Translations under genes and position numbers: made by a program
Assembly: GCA_946811185.2 (NCBI GenBank)
Contig: OX328099.1
Coordinates: 37,745,299-37,809,298 of the forward strand
DNA: 64,000 nucleotides
Direction: 5' to 3'
Source: Hippopus hippopus
Taxonomy: Eukaryota; Mollusca; Bivalvia; Cardiida; Cardiidae
Notes under the pieces: generated by a model
Told to the model about the DNA's origin: nothing
Database searches by the model: none
The model's input: the letters and a program-made list of their open reading frames with translations, nothing else
In this document: positions 1-11,172 of the stretch, in pieces
How positions within the stretch are numbered: the first letter of the stretch is position 1
Layout of the letters: each line of letters starts with the position of its first letter

Positions 1-850
1 ATGACTTTCACGATATGTAAAGGTGCAGTTCGCAAAAGTTCCAGTCAGTGGCAGAAAAAAGAATTTTGAAACTAGAACAGATCCTACCATGACGCATTAT
101 CTGTTTGTTTACATCGATGATCGCCGACGATTAGCCGACTTTTCGTCGTAAATGTCCGCAGTGACGTGTTAGTGACGTAAACACCACGTGATCATTCAGA
201 GCGTCGAAACAAACCCTTCATTCACTTGATCGTTTTGTCCACATTCTAGGCTTGAAAAACATAAGTTTATCGACATCGTAAACAGAAACAACGACACAGG
301 CTGATCATCGCTTATTCATTTATCATCAATACAGGAAGAGTTTACTTCATCTAAATAAGAAAACAGGTTCAGAATGAGCAATCTTACTCTCCGATGACAT
401 AATGTTGGAATTGTAAACAATAGTCCTGTCTACTGCGCCATAGCGCTAATGAGATGCAATGTTATCACATGACGTTCTCCAAGACCTAGTTCGAATATAC
501 ACGAACAATAACGAAGGTTGTCTCGATCAATGGCGTCCGTGAAATCGACGGGCTTCTCCATGCATTTTCACTCACGTATATTATGGCAACCAATGCAGCA
601 ACTGACACGTTCGAGTTTTTTCCGATCTTATATATGTGTGTTGTGATGGGTTATCCAATATATTTTCGAGTTATAAACGGTGAAAATTACCTATTTTTGG
701 CTTTACAGGGGCTTTAAAGAGTCTTTGATTAGTCCCATAGCTTACATTCTGATTTAGTCATTTTGTTGTGGCGCCGCATGAGCGGCGGCACTATATTTTT
801 TATTCGCTTTTGAAAGTGCCTGTGGAGGTAGCCATATTGGATTCCGGGAC
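1..850. other. No gene recognised
   Basis: Unique-looking AT-rich sequence with no coding frame of note on either strand. A small hairpin (GCGCCGCATGAGCGGCGGC) lies near 772. Confidence 0.6.
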
Positions 851-945
851 ATTTCAGCCATAAAAATTTCGGCCCATTACAATTTCGGCCCATAACAATT
901 TCGGCTCATTACAATTTCTGCCCATTACGATTTCGGCCCATAGTC
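851..945. repeat. 16 bp tandem repeat, six units
   Basis: Units of ATTTCGGCCCATTACA start at 851, 866, 882, 898, 914 and 930, with one to three substitutions per unit. The first unit is one base shorter. Confidence 0.85.
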
Positions 946-1685
946 TGTATACCAATTGAACGACACTTGAATGTTTCCTTTCATGTTTGTCTGTCAGCTT
1001 GCATGCTCCTACCTGTCCCGCTATTAGTCTGTGTGTTGACTGGTTGCTTTTATAGGAAATGTCCAGTCACCCCATGTTGTTTACTATATGGACTGGTTCA
1101 GTTTTTGTTTTTAACATACATGTAAAAATACGGTACTTTAATTACCAGATCGAGCCCATACCAACTTTGTTTTTCTATTTGGACTGATTTTTTGTTTTTT
1201 GAATATTTGTCATGTAGTACCACCACGTGGACCTCTACGAAGTTTGTTCAAGTGATGCCCTTAGCGTAAAAAATTAAAAAAAAAATGTCGACTTGCAAAG
1301 ACAGAAACTGAACAATGTGTCATCGATAAGATATTTGCCTATATGTACTCAAGTTTTGATCGGATAAACCAACTAATTCAGCCTATCAGAAATGCCGCTT
1401 CTTGGACATTTTTAAAATTCTCGGTGTTTAGAAATACATGTTGTACGGGGTTTAGTAAAGTTTGGTTAATACGGCCCGTGTCACTCGGGGCTTTCAGTCC
1501 TTTGATTTTAAGTCTTGGCTCATTGAGAAAACAAACTATGAAGGGAGTGTAAAATCCAAAGGTAAAGCTGAAATAAAAAAAAGTGACCTCCATATTTAGA
1601 TATATAAGCACTTCGGTAAGCAGTATAGGGAAAAACCCTTGAACTCTTAGGCTGGAGAGTACAACTCAGTGACCTTTTGCTGACA
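946..1685. other. No gene recognised
   Basis: Overlapping frames of about 70 codons on both strands near 1343-1611 have no recognisable domain. Nothing else is evident. Confidence 0.55.
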
Positions 1686-1748
1686 GTGTAGATCCAAGAT
1701 CAGACTGCACAGAACGTGCAGTATGATCTTAGATCTACACTGTCCGAT
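1686..1748. repeat. Solitary H2-type palindrome
   Basis: GTGTAGATCCAAGATCAGAC and its inverted partner around ACAGAACGTGCAG. The H2 arms are absent on both sides. Confidence 0.65.
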
Positions 1749-1982
1749 ACGAGGAGATTTTTTTTTGCAAAAAGAAATCTGAATTCACTATATTTGGGGC
1801 TATTATTATAGGCCTAAAATTCCACTATATGTATTTGGCAGTTGAGGAATTAGTCTTCTAATTTGTGTTCTAGATTTTTACATCTTCTTTTTCACCTATT
1901 TTTACAACCATTTTCCTTTTCTAGAAGAAAAGAAAAAAAGTTCAAACTAACATCGATAGACTAGACGTCTATCGATCCGGCT

Positions 1983-2210
1983 AAATTCTTTACCAAACGA
2001 CTAAATTGAGGAGTGGTCCAGATTCAAAGGTTTTGCAGACGAAAATTTAAATTTGACCCAATTGGTGGGATCTGTCTTTGAAAGGTCAGAAAACATAGTG
2101 AGGAAAGGAGAAAATGCTGGTTACCAGCATTTTCTCCTTTTCTCACAACGTTCTTAAATGTTTTCTTCTTCTGGGTCATTAAAACCCAGAATTGTTTTGT
2201 AATGCGTTAA
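1983..2210 (-). mobile_element. H1 MITE copy
   Basis: The palindrome around 2098-2152 (GGAGAAAATGCTGGTTACC) is flanked by the H1 left and right arms. The right end is GCGTTAA and the left end a degraded TTCTTTACCAAACGAC. Opposite orientation to the reference copy. Confidence 0.75.
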
Positions 2211-2314
2211 CTTTAACATGGCTAAGTATAATTATAAACTCTACCTCTTTTGACAGGTTTTGATACAATCCAAACAAACTCGCAGAATTTTTGTCTTGTA
2301 TGCGTGACTATGCA

Positions 2315-2380
2315 AAGCGGACGGTATAAATCCAAGATCAGACTGCACGTTCTGTGCAGTCTGATCTTGATCTATGCCGT
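2315..2380. repeat. Solitary H2-type palindrome
   Basis: Arms built on GGACGGTATAAATCCAAGAT and CTTGATCTATGCCGTCC around CACGTTCTGTG. The outer stem uses GGACGG rather than the GGACAG of full copies. Confidence 0.65.
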
Positions 2381-2440
2381 CCGCACAACCTATGGTGCTG
2401 AAAGGGTAAACGTCATATCAGTTACGCTAATATTTTAGCC

Positions 2441-2685
2441 ATACTCTGTGAAAGAGGGCTTAATGCAATTGAAAAAAAAAATACTGTCGACCCAGACAGG
2501 CTGACCTTGGTCGAAGCTTTTTGCTATTGATAACTTTTCTACATGTCAAAGGACCAGTTAACCTCATGATTCAGTCTGTTGTTAGACGGAATGGATTTGA
2601 TGGATCCATAATCATGTGATGATTGGTTGGTATAATGCATCACAGAGACCCATTAAAGCTCCTTTTCACAGAGCTTGGCTCATTT
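2441..2685 (+). mobile_element. H3 MITE copy, hairpin lost
   Basis: The CATACTCTGTGAAAGAGGGC start, TCATGATTCAGTCTGTTGTT body and CCTTTTCACAGAGCTTGGCT end are clear. The palindrome is reduced to CAGACAGGCTGACCTTGG. Confidence 0.7.
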
Positions 2686-3130
2686 ATTGGTAGCCTCATC
2701 TTGTGATTGTGACCTCGAATGACCCTTGTGAAAAAAAGTAGATCAAGGTGAATTTTGTAGATAGTTCATTCTATTCCTACCCTATTCTCTCCGATTGCTC
2801 AATTTCTTGAGCCGCAGGCGACTAGCCAAGCATCCTTGCTTCTGTATTTCGGTGTTGTGTATCCGCAAAGTTTTATTGGCCGGAGGCCTTTGTGTTTGAA
2901 TGGATTATTGAATTGAATTTCACCATCCGTATAATTCACATGAATTGGTGATAGGTAACTGGACACATTCAAAACATTATGGCAAAATGATATAGTTGTT
3001 CTTTTGACCATCTTTTCCTTTTGCCTCCATGTTTTCAAGACTGATCTTTTGCATGACGACCAAAGTTGATAATAATTCAAAACCCTTAACGCTTCACCAA
3101 ACAATCCTGTGTTGTAGCAACCCCATGTTT

Positions 3131-3235
3131 AAAAAAAAATGCTTTTGAAAACATCGTTAAAAAAGGATGATGTGCTGGTAATTAGCATTTTTTCCAGATT
3201 TCTCACAATGAATTCTGTCCTTTCAGAGACAATAG
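3131..3235 (+). repeat. H1 MITE remnant
   Basis: GCTTTTGAAAACATCGTT followed by a damaged palindrome (GTGCTGGTAATTAGCATTTT) and TCTCACAATG. Only the hairpin region is recognisable. Confidence 0.5.
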
Positions 3236-3274
3236 CACCATTCTAGCTACAGCAGAATTTATCAATTACAACGA

Positions 3275-3484
3275 TAAATCCTTATCCTGCTAAATAAATG
3301 AAATGAAACTTTCAAGCCGATCTTAAAAACCTAAATTTTACTATTTCAAAGGTAAGTTTTTATGTGGAAAAGATGTCCTAATCGGACAGTGTAGATCAAG
3401 ATCAGACTGCACGTTCTGTGCAGTCTGATCTTGATCTGCACTGTCCGCAAAAGGTCAGTAAGTCGCGCATAGCAGCCTCAGGGT
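3275..3484 (+). mobile_element. H2 MITE copy
   Basis: ATCCTTATCCTGCTAAATAA start, perfect palindrome at 3390-3440 (GTAGATCAAGATCAGACTGC arms) and CGCATAGCAGCCTCAGGGTT end. Confidence 0.8.
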
Positions 3485-3679
3485 TGATGCTATGATATTA
3501 GGACAAATCTAAAATTTTGTTGCTTGGTAAAGAGTTGACACAGAAAATGAACTTTCCCAAAATGATTTTCTTTCATCCTTTCGAGGAAAAATCGATCAAC
3601 ATTTTATTTGTTATCTGCAAGAGCTTTAATGATTTTACCCGGATACCGCATTTCAGTATACTTTAATTGATTATAGGAA

Positions 3680-3726
3680 CAGTATAGATCAAAATCGGAC
3701 CACAGAGCATTCCGATTTTACATCTG
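3680..3726. repeat. H2-type palindrome, decayed
   Basis: CAGTATAGATCAAAATCGGA then ACCACAGAGCATTCCGATTT. Half the stem pairs. Confidence 0.4.
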
Positions 3727-3799
3727 CTCATTCAAATATTTTGCGAAACATTGACACAAAAGAAGCATGCACACAAGGAAGCATCTTCCCTCGGCAGCA

Positions 3800-4012
3800 G
3801 ATGTACAACAATTCGACTTTATATGACCCTGAGGAAGAAGGCTTCTGAAAACGCTGTGGGAAAAGGAGAAAATGCTGGTAACCAGCATTTTCTCCTTTTC
3901 CCACAATGTTTTCTGATCTTTGAATTTATGTTTAAAGAAACGCTTAATCTGTTGTCTGCAGATGCTTTCAATTTGGACCAGACTAAAATGTTGTCGTCTG
4001 ATCAAAAGTTAA
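3800..4012 (+). mobile_element. H1 MITE copy
   Basis: Intact palindrome at 3846-3910 (GTGGGAAAAGGAGAAAATGC and its complement), CCTGAGGAAGAAGGCTTCTG on the left arm, and CAATTTGGACCAGACTAAAA ending AAAGTTAA on the right. Confidence 0.75.
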
Positions 4013-5359
4013 GCTTAAATGAGCGTATGTACGTCACCTGTCATTGGAGAGGTCATCAGACCTCTTCAATAGTGGTGAGTTTAAAAAGCAGGCTGTCTCA
4101 GAAATTGCAGTCTAAATCCATTTATCTTGCGAAATTGTTCTGATACACAGTCTGTTTCGTCATGGTTTTGTAAATAAAGCGAAATAAAAAAACCGAACAG
4201 GAAATAGTCGTGGTTTATTTTTATATGACGAATTTCAGAAAAGATTTGTTATATTAATTTGCCATGGTTGCAAATGACCTCTCAAGTAATTGAAATTTTT
4301 CATTAAGCAAATAAGTCTAAGCAGAAGAAAACATAAAACGCGGGAAGAAGATCAAATGAGCGTCATGTAAAGCATTTATAAGAGGTTTCTACGCGGCGGC
4401 TTTTTTACTTGTTTGTTTACATGTACCAAAATATATAGATATTAAAAGTTAATAAACTATTTGAAAACATTGATGCTGACCTCTCCTGGCTTCTGTTGTA
4501 AAGAAGCCAACTTGTATACATGTGTAATACTACATGTATGTAAAGGGATTCACAACTTACGAATATATTTACTCTGCGATATGTTTACCTAGTTAAATGG
4601 AGTCCACATTTTCCTAAAACAAAGACAATCTTACTCCCGAATCCTAGTAATGTGCGTTTAAAGATCATTATCCAATGATTATAGTAAATTGAAATGCATA
4701 TAGAACAAACTACAGATTAGCAGTCTCTCTATTGACACTTCATTTCTAGTTGTGGGAGATTTTTTTCCCCAAAATCTCAACTTCACCAATAGTCATGAGC
4801 TGAATGCCATTAAAAAAAAATGTGTTTCAACTGAAACTTTTTGACAACAAGATCAGCAAGGACGATAAGAAGGCGGTTTTGTAACTAAAACTGGAGATAT
4901 TGTTTCTAAATTTAGACCAGGAAAACTCCTTTAAAGAGAAACATGTCAAAACACTGGTCAAATGTTCCATAAAATCTTATTATGGAACCAATAAAATGTT
5001 CTATAAACTAATCATGTAAGCCGTAATAAGGTAGTGTATAGTAATTGAAGTTCCGCAGGTAACCGACGACGGTTCTGTAGTGTCTAAAGAAACGAATAGA
5101 AAACCACAGTTTTTATGTCTCCTCCCCTGCTCTTCTTCCCCTCCCCCCTCCCCCAAGTCTTCCTTAAGCATGCCATACGTGAAAGGACAAACGACAAGGT
5201 CTTTAGACTTTATGGGTGGACTGTCTATACAGCTGCGAACTCCTACGTGCAGGAAAGAGATAACTAGTGCGCTTCCTGCTATATGAGGTGCGGCAATTAG
5301 CAGTATCGCTGGCCTAACTCGATAAAATTAATTTTGATGATTTGACAATTTGTATCCCA
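4013..5359. other. No gene recognised
   Basis: AT-rich unique sequence. A 68-codon plus frame at 5080-5286 has a Ser/Pro run from a C-rich tract and no domain. Confidence 0.55.
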
Positions 5360-5498
5360 TTAACACTCCACCGGACGACAAAATTTTAGACTTTAATTAC
5401 TTGATAGCAATTGCAGATGACTAATAAAATGTTGCTCAAGTAACGGTTTTGTATTAAGCTGCGTAGAAAACAGAGCGAGAAGGAGAATATGTATCCAT
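5360..5498 (-). repeat. H1 MITE half-copy
   Basis: CATTAACACTCCACCGGACG then ACAAAATTTTAGAC and GATAGCAATTGCAGATGAC match one H1 arm. It stops at the start of the hairpin (GTAGAAAACAGAGCGAGAAG). Confidence 0.55.
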
Positions 5499-5720
5499 GA
5501 ACCCTTCGCTAAACGACAAATTCATAGACCTGTATTATTTGCTTGCATTTGCAGACGGCTAATCAAATGTTGCTCAGAAATGGTATTTGTCTCCGAAGGG
5601 GTAGAAAACGTAGTGGGAGACTTGAAGAGAAAATACTGGTTACCAGCATTTTCTCACGATGTTTTCAAAAGCCTTTCTTTGAGGGTTGTTAAAACTCAGG
5701 ATTGTATGGTAAATAGTTAA
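5499..5720 (-). mobile_element. H1 MITE copy
   Basis: Directly follows the half-copy. GAACCCTTCGCTAAACGAC opens it, a shortened palindrome (AAAATACTGGTTACCAGCAT) lies near 5640, and GTATGGTAAATAGTTAA closes it. Confidence 0.7.
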
Positions 5721-5734
5721 AATTGAATGTTACT

Positions 5735-5890
5735 CATTCAACGGTATATATCTTTGAAAGGGTAGAAAACACGGTGGAAGAAGGAGAAATTGACGATCAC
5801 TAACATTTCTCCTTTTCCTGCAATTATTTTCAAAAATGTTTTAATCAGGATCGTTAAAATACGGGATTAGGTGGTAAAAGGTGCCAAAAT
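5735..5890 (-). repeat. H1 MITE half-copy
   Basis: GAAAGGGTAGAAAACACGG then a decayed palindrome (GGAGAAATTGACGATCACTA) and GATTAGGTGGTAAAAGG. With the two neighbours this makes three H1 pieces in a row. Confidence 0.5.
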
Positions 5891-6270
5891 AAGTGAAACG
5901 GACATATACCCTTTGTAAAAAAAAATGTCTAGCTATTGGATAGATTAAGATATCAAACAAACCATCGGAACACATAGGTTAAAAAGCACAGCATCTCCCC
6001 GGCAGTCTAATCTTCATTTACGGTGTCTGTAAAACAGATAAAGTTGTGACCGGGGCACGGACAACGATATGTCGTATAGGTATGTCAATATATATCACAT
6101 AATGTGTTGCACTGCAGAATAAAAATCAGGCTGTATTTTCTGATCTTGATCTGCTTATAAAAGGGAAAAAAGGTACAGTCGTTGCTGCAAGTCCAAAAGT
6201 TGAGAAACGGATACAGATACAGGAAGAAAGGGAGCTATGATGAGAAATTGTTAAGCCCACAATGGGAAAT

Positions 6271-6402
6271 CATCTCTCTCTGTCTCTCTCACACACACAC
6301 TCTCTCACGTGTAGGGATTCTTCCCAAGAGAGACAACTCTTATTGAATTATCAAATTCGACCTTCTTCAACTTATGTTTTCTTCCCCTTGAATATCCCCC
6401 CC

Positions 6403-6455
<53 letters not shown>
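6271..6455. repeat. CT-rich microsatellite
   Basis: An interrupted CT/CA run at 6273-6306 and a long CT dinucleotide run at 6403-6455. Confidence 0.9.
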
Positions 6456-6457
<2 letters not shown>

Positions 6458-6699
6458 CCCCCCACCCTCACGCACAAAAGGGTTTGTATTCAGTCACCAA
6501 CCATTCTTAACTTCATTCTTAGTCTTATTCTAGATTTAAGAAAGTAGCAATACCGCCGATTTGTGTTACTTTGAATTAAAAAAAATCTTGACAGTAAGAC
6601 TGGAAATGCTCTTAGAAACTGTTGGTGAATACGGGCCGCATAGTTTATGCACGCTTTTACAATTCTTTTAAAAACATTATATTTATAATATACCCCTTT

Positions 6700-6845
6700 T
6701 CAACAAATTCCCCAGATTTAACTACCCTGAGGGAAAAGCCTTTTGAAAACATTGTGAGAAAAGGAGAAAATGCTGGAAACCAGCATTTTCTTCTTTTCTC
6801 ACAATGTTTTCTACCATGTTTCTCGAAACAGCTTTGAAATATGAT
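6700..6845 (+). mobile_element. H1 MITE partial copy
   Basis: AACTACCCTGAGGGAAAAGC then an almost perfect palindrome (6746-6812, GCTGGAAACCAGC centre). The right arm is lost after ACAATGTTTTCTACC. Confidence 0.65.
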
Positions 6846-6865
6846 ATTTGTACATATATAATTGA

Positions 6866-7118
6866 GTCGTACTCTAGTAAAAAGAAGGCTTAATGCATAT
6901 CCATTATGCACTCTACCAAGCAAGTCATCACATAGTTATGGATCCATAAAGTCTATTTTGTCTGACAACCGACTGAATCCTGAGGTAGAATGGTCCTATG
7001 ACATGCAGAAAATTTACAAATTTACAAAATTTAGTGAAACGTTTCGACTCGGGTCAGTCTGCGCGGACTGCGCAGGCTGACCTCGGTCGATGCTTTTCAT
7101 GAAACTATTAGGTTTAGA
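6866..7118 (-). mobile_element. H3 MITE copy, right end lost
   Basis: AAGGCTTAATGCATATCC start, AAGCAAGTCATCACATAGTT body, and a strong palindrome (GTCAGTCTGCGCGGACTGCG). The right end decays just before SINE S1 at 7137. Confidence 0.7.
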
Positions 7119-7136
7119 GAAATCCTCTATTTCCTG

Positions 7137-7434
7137 CCGAGCCCCGGTAGCTCAGTCAGTAGCGTACAGGACTTGAGAACAGGGGGTCGTGAGTTCGATC
7201 CCCGGCTCGGCCAATTTCTTTCCGAGGATTGATGATAGTCATTGCGACAGGATTCATTCCTCTCTCACCGCTGATCGTTGTTTCGTTATGTGGGAAAGCA
7301 GCCAGTAGCTTTGAAAGAATATTGTGCGGAGTACTGGTAACAGAAACTCCAGGAAAGCATGGATAGGTGCACTGGCCGCCGCGATATAACTGAAATAATG
7401 TTGAAAACGGCGTTAAACTCCATACAACCCAACC
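7137..7434 (+). repeat. tRNA-derived SINE, family S1, best copy
   Basis: The head folds partly like a tRNA: GCCGAGC at 7137-7143 pairs with GCTCGGC at 7205-7211, with an A-box-like GGTAGCTCAGTCAGTAGCG and a B box GAGTTCGATCC. The T-stem and anticodon stem are poor. The head continues into a conserved body (TTTCCGAGGATTGATGATAG, TGTGCGGAGTACTGG) and a tail AACTGAAATAATGTTGAAAA then CGGCGTTAAAC. The head-body-tail layout marks a SINE rather than a tRNA gene. Other copies are at 42579, 29087, 43930 and 34408. Confidence 0.8.
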
Positions 7435-8308
7435 CTCTATTTCCTAAGATTTGTATTAGAATATTATCTAATCACAGCTTAGCATTTCCTGCAGACAGTT
7501 TATTTTCCAAGTACATGTCCAACATCTTGGCACCAGGAACGGTCCGTCCAAGTTTTCTAACGTAGTAGCAATAGTTATCATGCAAAATGCCATGATCATT
7601 GCATCTTGCTCTGTAAGCACGATTTTGACACCAGATCAACACATTAGCATAATTCTGGCGGGGAACCCCCGACATGTAAGAAGAGTATTATAAGATTTGT
7701 ATTTGTGTGTGTACGGAAGTGTATTATGATACACAAATCTCAGAGATTAATTTCATGAGCCAAATCTTATTGTGTGTACCGATGACAATCTGTTATACGC
7801 ATTGAACGGTTGGCCAGAGTCGCAGGCATCTAAATAAATTTTGAAACCAGGTTAAAAGCAAACAAAAGATAGACCAACTTGGCAACTTTTAGTCTAGTTT
7901 TAATTTCATTTTTCTGCCAATGACTAATAATTGGACCGACGGTAAAGTAACATACATGATGGTATTGTTTACTGGGCCTTTAAAGAGTGGGTTTTGTAGG
8001 TGTGTGAATGTACGTTTAACGCCGTTTTCATGAGTGACTCGTTTATCTCACAGGGACCAGTGCACCCATTCACGTGTTTTGCATGACATCATATCACCTG
8101 TGCTTGACACAATATTCTATCCCTACCACTGACTGCTTTAGATCGATTGCTTTGATCAGGAGGATCCTGAAACACTGTTCTGACATTGTAGAGCCGACCT
8201 TGGTAAGTACCAAATGTGCGAGGGGGAAGCGTAAGTTGGAGAAGCGGGTTAGTCCTTCTCGGCTTGTAGAGAGATGAACGGGCAATTGGGGGGAGGGGGT
8301 GTTCCCGA

Positions 8309-8349
<41 letters not shown>

Positions 8350-8651
8350 ATGGATTAAATTTATGACCTCTGAAAATCATACGGAGTCATTTGCTGAAAA
8401 AAAGTACATTCCCCTTATTGAGAATTTATGCCATTCGTAAGGTGCAAAAAAATGCAAAGCAATTCAATATTATGATGCATCTTTTTTCAGTGTTTATTAT
8501 ATGCATGTAGCTTATCCTGTACAATAAGACGGGAATATGTTTTTTTTTCAAATCGGACAAAATAGAATTCTACTCTATTGAGCTATCAGTGAAATAGACA
8601 TATAAACTCCTCATGTTTTGTTTGTTTCCATAGCGACGTTCACATCTGTAT
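7435..8651. other. No gene supported
   Basis: A worn S1-like SINE tail may lie near 8015-8060 (TTTAACGCCGTTTTCATGAG). A minus-strand frame at 7472-7675 is discussed under rejected observations. Confidence 0.5.
8311..8346. repeat. CT microsatellite
   Basis: Eighteen uninterrupted CT dinucleotides. Confidence 0.95.
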
Positions 8652-8875
8652 TTTAACCCTTTACGACACAATCCCGAGTTTAAATAACCATGAGGAAAAA
8701 CGATTCTGAAAACATCGTGGGAAAAGGAGAAAATGCTGGTAACCAGCATTTTCTCCTTTTCCCACAATGTTTTCTATACATTCAAAGACAATTCCAATCA
8801 TTAGAGCTACTTTTAACTTGTAGTCTGCAAATACTAGGCTAGAGGCAAAATTTTGTCGTTTAGTAAGGAGTGAAT
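8652..8875 (+). mobile_element. H1 MITE copy
   Basis: TTAACCCTTTACGACACAAT start, palindrome at 8707-8774 and a GTCGTTTAGTAAGGAGTGA end with mutated TTAA. A second H1 begins 40 bp downstream in the same orientation. Confidence 0.8.
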
Positions 8876-8915
8876 CAGTGTCCACACTATAGAATTTCTA
8901 TTGCACAGGCTTTCT

Positions 8916-9144
8916 TTAAACCTTTACTACACAATGACGACTTTTAACGCCCCTGAAAGAGAAGGCTTTTGAAAACTTTGTGGGAAAAGGAGAAAATGCT
9001 GGTTACCAGCATTTTCTCCTTTTCCCACAATGTTTTCCACCCTATCAAAGAAAAATCATTTCATATGAGTCACGTTAAAACTGTCATCTACAAATGCTTT
9101 CAATTTGGACAGGTCTAAAATTTTGTCGTGTGGTAAAGGGTTAA
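8916..9144 (+). mobile_element. H1 MITE copy, complete
   Basis: TTAAACCTTTACTACACAAT start, perfect palindrome at about 8975-9037 (GCTGGTTACCAGC centre), and TCGTGTGGTAAAGGGTTAA end. One of the best preserved copies. Confidence 0.85.
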
Positions 9145-9159
9145 TCATATTTTATAATA

Positions 9160-9427
9160 TTGAACCATGCTCCAGCAAAAGGTACTTAGTGCATCTCCTT
9201 GATGCATATTACCAAGCAAGTCATCACATAATTTGGATCTATGAAATCCATTTTGCCTAACAACCGACTGCAGCATGTGGTAGAATGGTCCTTGGATACG
9301 CGGGAAATTTAAAAATAGCAAAAAGTTTCGATCCATGTCAGCCTGTGCGGACTGCGCCGCGCGGATTGACATGAATCGAAACACTTTGCAGATGCATTAA
9401 GCCCCCTTTTCACAGAGCACGGATCAG
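9160..9427 (-). mobile_element. H3 MITE copy
   Basis: It starts TGAACCATGCTCCAGCAAAA just after the H1 copy and ends GATGCATTAAGCCCCCTTTT then CACAGAGCA. The hairpin near 9338-9378 (GTCAGCCTGTGCGGACTGCG) is damaged. Confidence 0.75.
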
Positions 9428-9639
9428 ATAATTTTAGACACTTTTAAAATGCAAATTTTTCTGTGTAACTCTTTATCCCGCTGACAAAGAATAACCAGTG
9501 GTACAATCCATTGTTTAAGACTCAACTAATGGTTATAAATTGGTTAGTTAAACCACACGTTTACTTTTTACCAGATGACAAAATTTCAGCCCCACCCATA
9601 TAGAAAGCATTTGTTGATTGAATGGTGTTTTACGCTCCA

Positions 9640-10706
9640 CGTGACACATTTTGCAACTAATCCAAGATATTATCATGACAAACATTCGAACCAATTTTCT
9701 TGACTATCACAGAGAAAATGTGGCCCGAAGATTGTACATACAAGGTATTTCAAAGATCTGACTAAGTGACATAGTTTTTTACCAGACGTGACCAGTTTTC
9801 ACACTCAAGACATTATCAAGACAAATATTTCGACCAACTTCCATGTGTATTGGACTGAAATGTGGCCCCGAGACCGTACAAGAGGTTTCTCTAGGATTTG
9901 ACCCGGTGACCTAGTTACTGACCCAGCATGACTCAATTTCGGATTTACCCAGTATATAACACGGGTAGGAAACTTCTTATTCAGAGCCAATGGCTCTGAC
10001 GGGAAAATGTTGTGTTGGTCTTCCGGTTCCGAAAGAATCGGCTCAAAAACAACTGAAAAACCGGTAAGCTTGCCATTCTAAGTCTTAATGTGTTTTTTTT
10101 TATGAATTTGAATTTCGAAAAAAGAGTGTCATGCTTTTGTCTTTAAACGTGTTTTCTACACAATCGAAAGTTGTAGAATGTGTACAGTGTTGTCTGAATC
10201 ATTTGTACCATGGGTTTACCGTAGCCGAAATAAGTCAAGGACCTAATTTCAGACTAATATTTCCATTAAATTAGCAAGTAAGAGAGAGGTTTGCTGTCCT
10301 AAAAGCATGAATTACTGTCTTGAACTTTTCTCTTCGCTCTTGGCAAAGAATTTGTTAGAATTTACACAAAACTGACATAAATTGACAAAGGCTCCGATTA
10401 TGTGAACCGGCTCTGAATATTGTTAATCGGCAGCGATGGATTAGTGCTTCTTTAAAAAACTTAGATGTCGGTAACCTATTTAAGGCATACAGTCTGCTTT
10501 CCCATTAATACCCTTCTCTCCAAAAGTAATTGTATACATTTGGTTTATGAAACGTGACAGAATTTCTAAAAGAAAAAAGGGACTGAATGAATGAATGAAT
10601 GTGATAGTATAAGTCCTTTGTATTTTTAGAAATTCGCACTCAGGGTAAACGTTGATGACGGACAACGGACACAGCGCGATCACATTTTAAGCACAGGTGA
10701 GCTAAG
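9640..10706 (-). repeat. Eroded tandem-core element (145 bp family)
   Basis: Two degenerate minus-strand units lie at about 9650-9945 (AAAATGTGGCCCGAAGATTG and GAAATGTGGCCCCGAGACCG correspond to the gene-free core). The element's 5' leader survives at 10653-10706 as GACGGACAACGGACACAGCG then a GCACAGGTGAGCTAA end. The 9950-10640 stretch between them has no recognisable units and may be unrelated insertion or decay. Confidence 0.6.
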
Positions 10707-11172
10707 AATCAGGCTGTTCTTTTGACCAAAACAGGCGCTGAATAGGGTTGTATGTGAATTGTAACAATAAAAATCACTGAGCGGTGTTCTTGCAAAGGGT
10801 GGTTTAATGCATCTCCGGTTGCATTTAAGGGTTAAGTGCATATTTTGTGTTTCCATCGAGAAATAAAATGCAATTGCCTTATTACATGGCAAATAACCCC
10901 CGCCCGAAGGATGAACTAATACAGTCTATTTTCAGCATTTCAACATATTTTTCAGTCAAAGACTGCCATTATGCCGACTTCGAAATCATTACTTTCAATG
11001 ATTTATCAAACAAAATAGAAATTTCTGATACTGTTTAGGAAAAATCTGGTCAGCTGTCTTAACTTGAGGCTGAGCGGACGATATGTTCATTCGAGTGACA
11101 TTTTTACAGATATTTCGTAAAGAATATGTCTAGATCGTTATACCGTCGGCAGATCTTTTCTCGAGCGGTATC

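Noticed and set aside
2799..3104. 101-codon minus frame in unique sequence.
   Set aside because: No domain, no splice context and no repeat elsewhere in the window; too little to call a gene.
3751..4143. 130-codon plus frame.
   Set aside because: It runs through an H1 MITE including its palindrome and encodes no recognisable domain.
7137..7211. Possible functional tRNA gene.
   Set aside because: The acceptor pairs and both promoter boxes exist, but the anticodon and T stems pair poorly, and the sequence continues into a body and tail shared with other copies, as in a SINE.
7472..7675. Minus-strand frame of 67 codons with CNDHGILHDNYCYYV, reminiscent of the start of a C-type lectin domain.
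   Set aside because: Only a Cys-x-Tyr-Tyr pattern fits. The usual tryptophan and later cysteines are missing, it stops after 67 codons, and no neighbouring exon was found.
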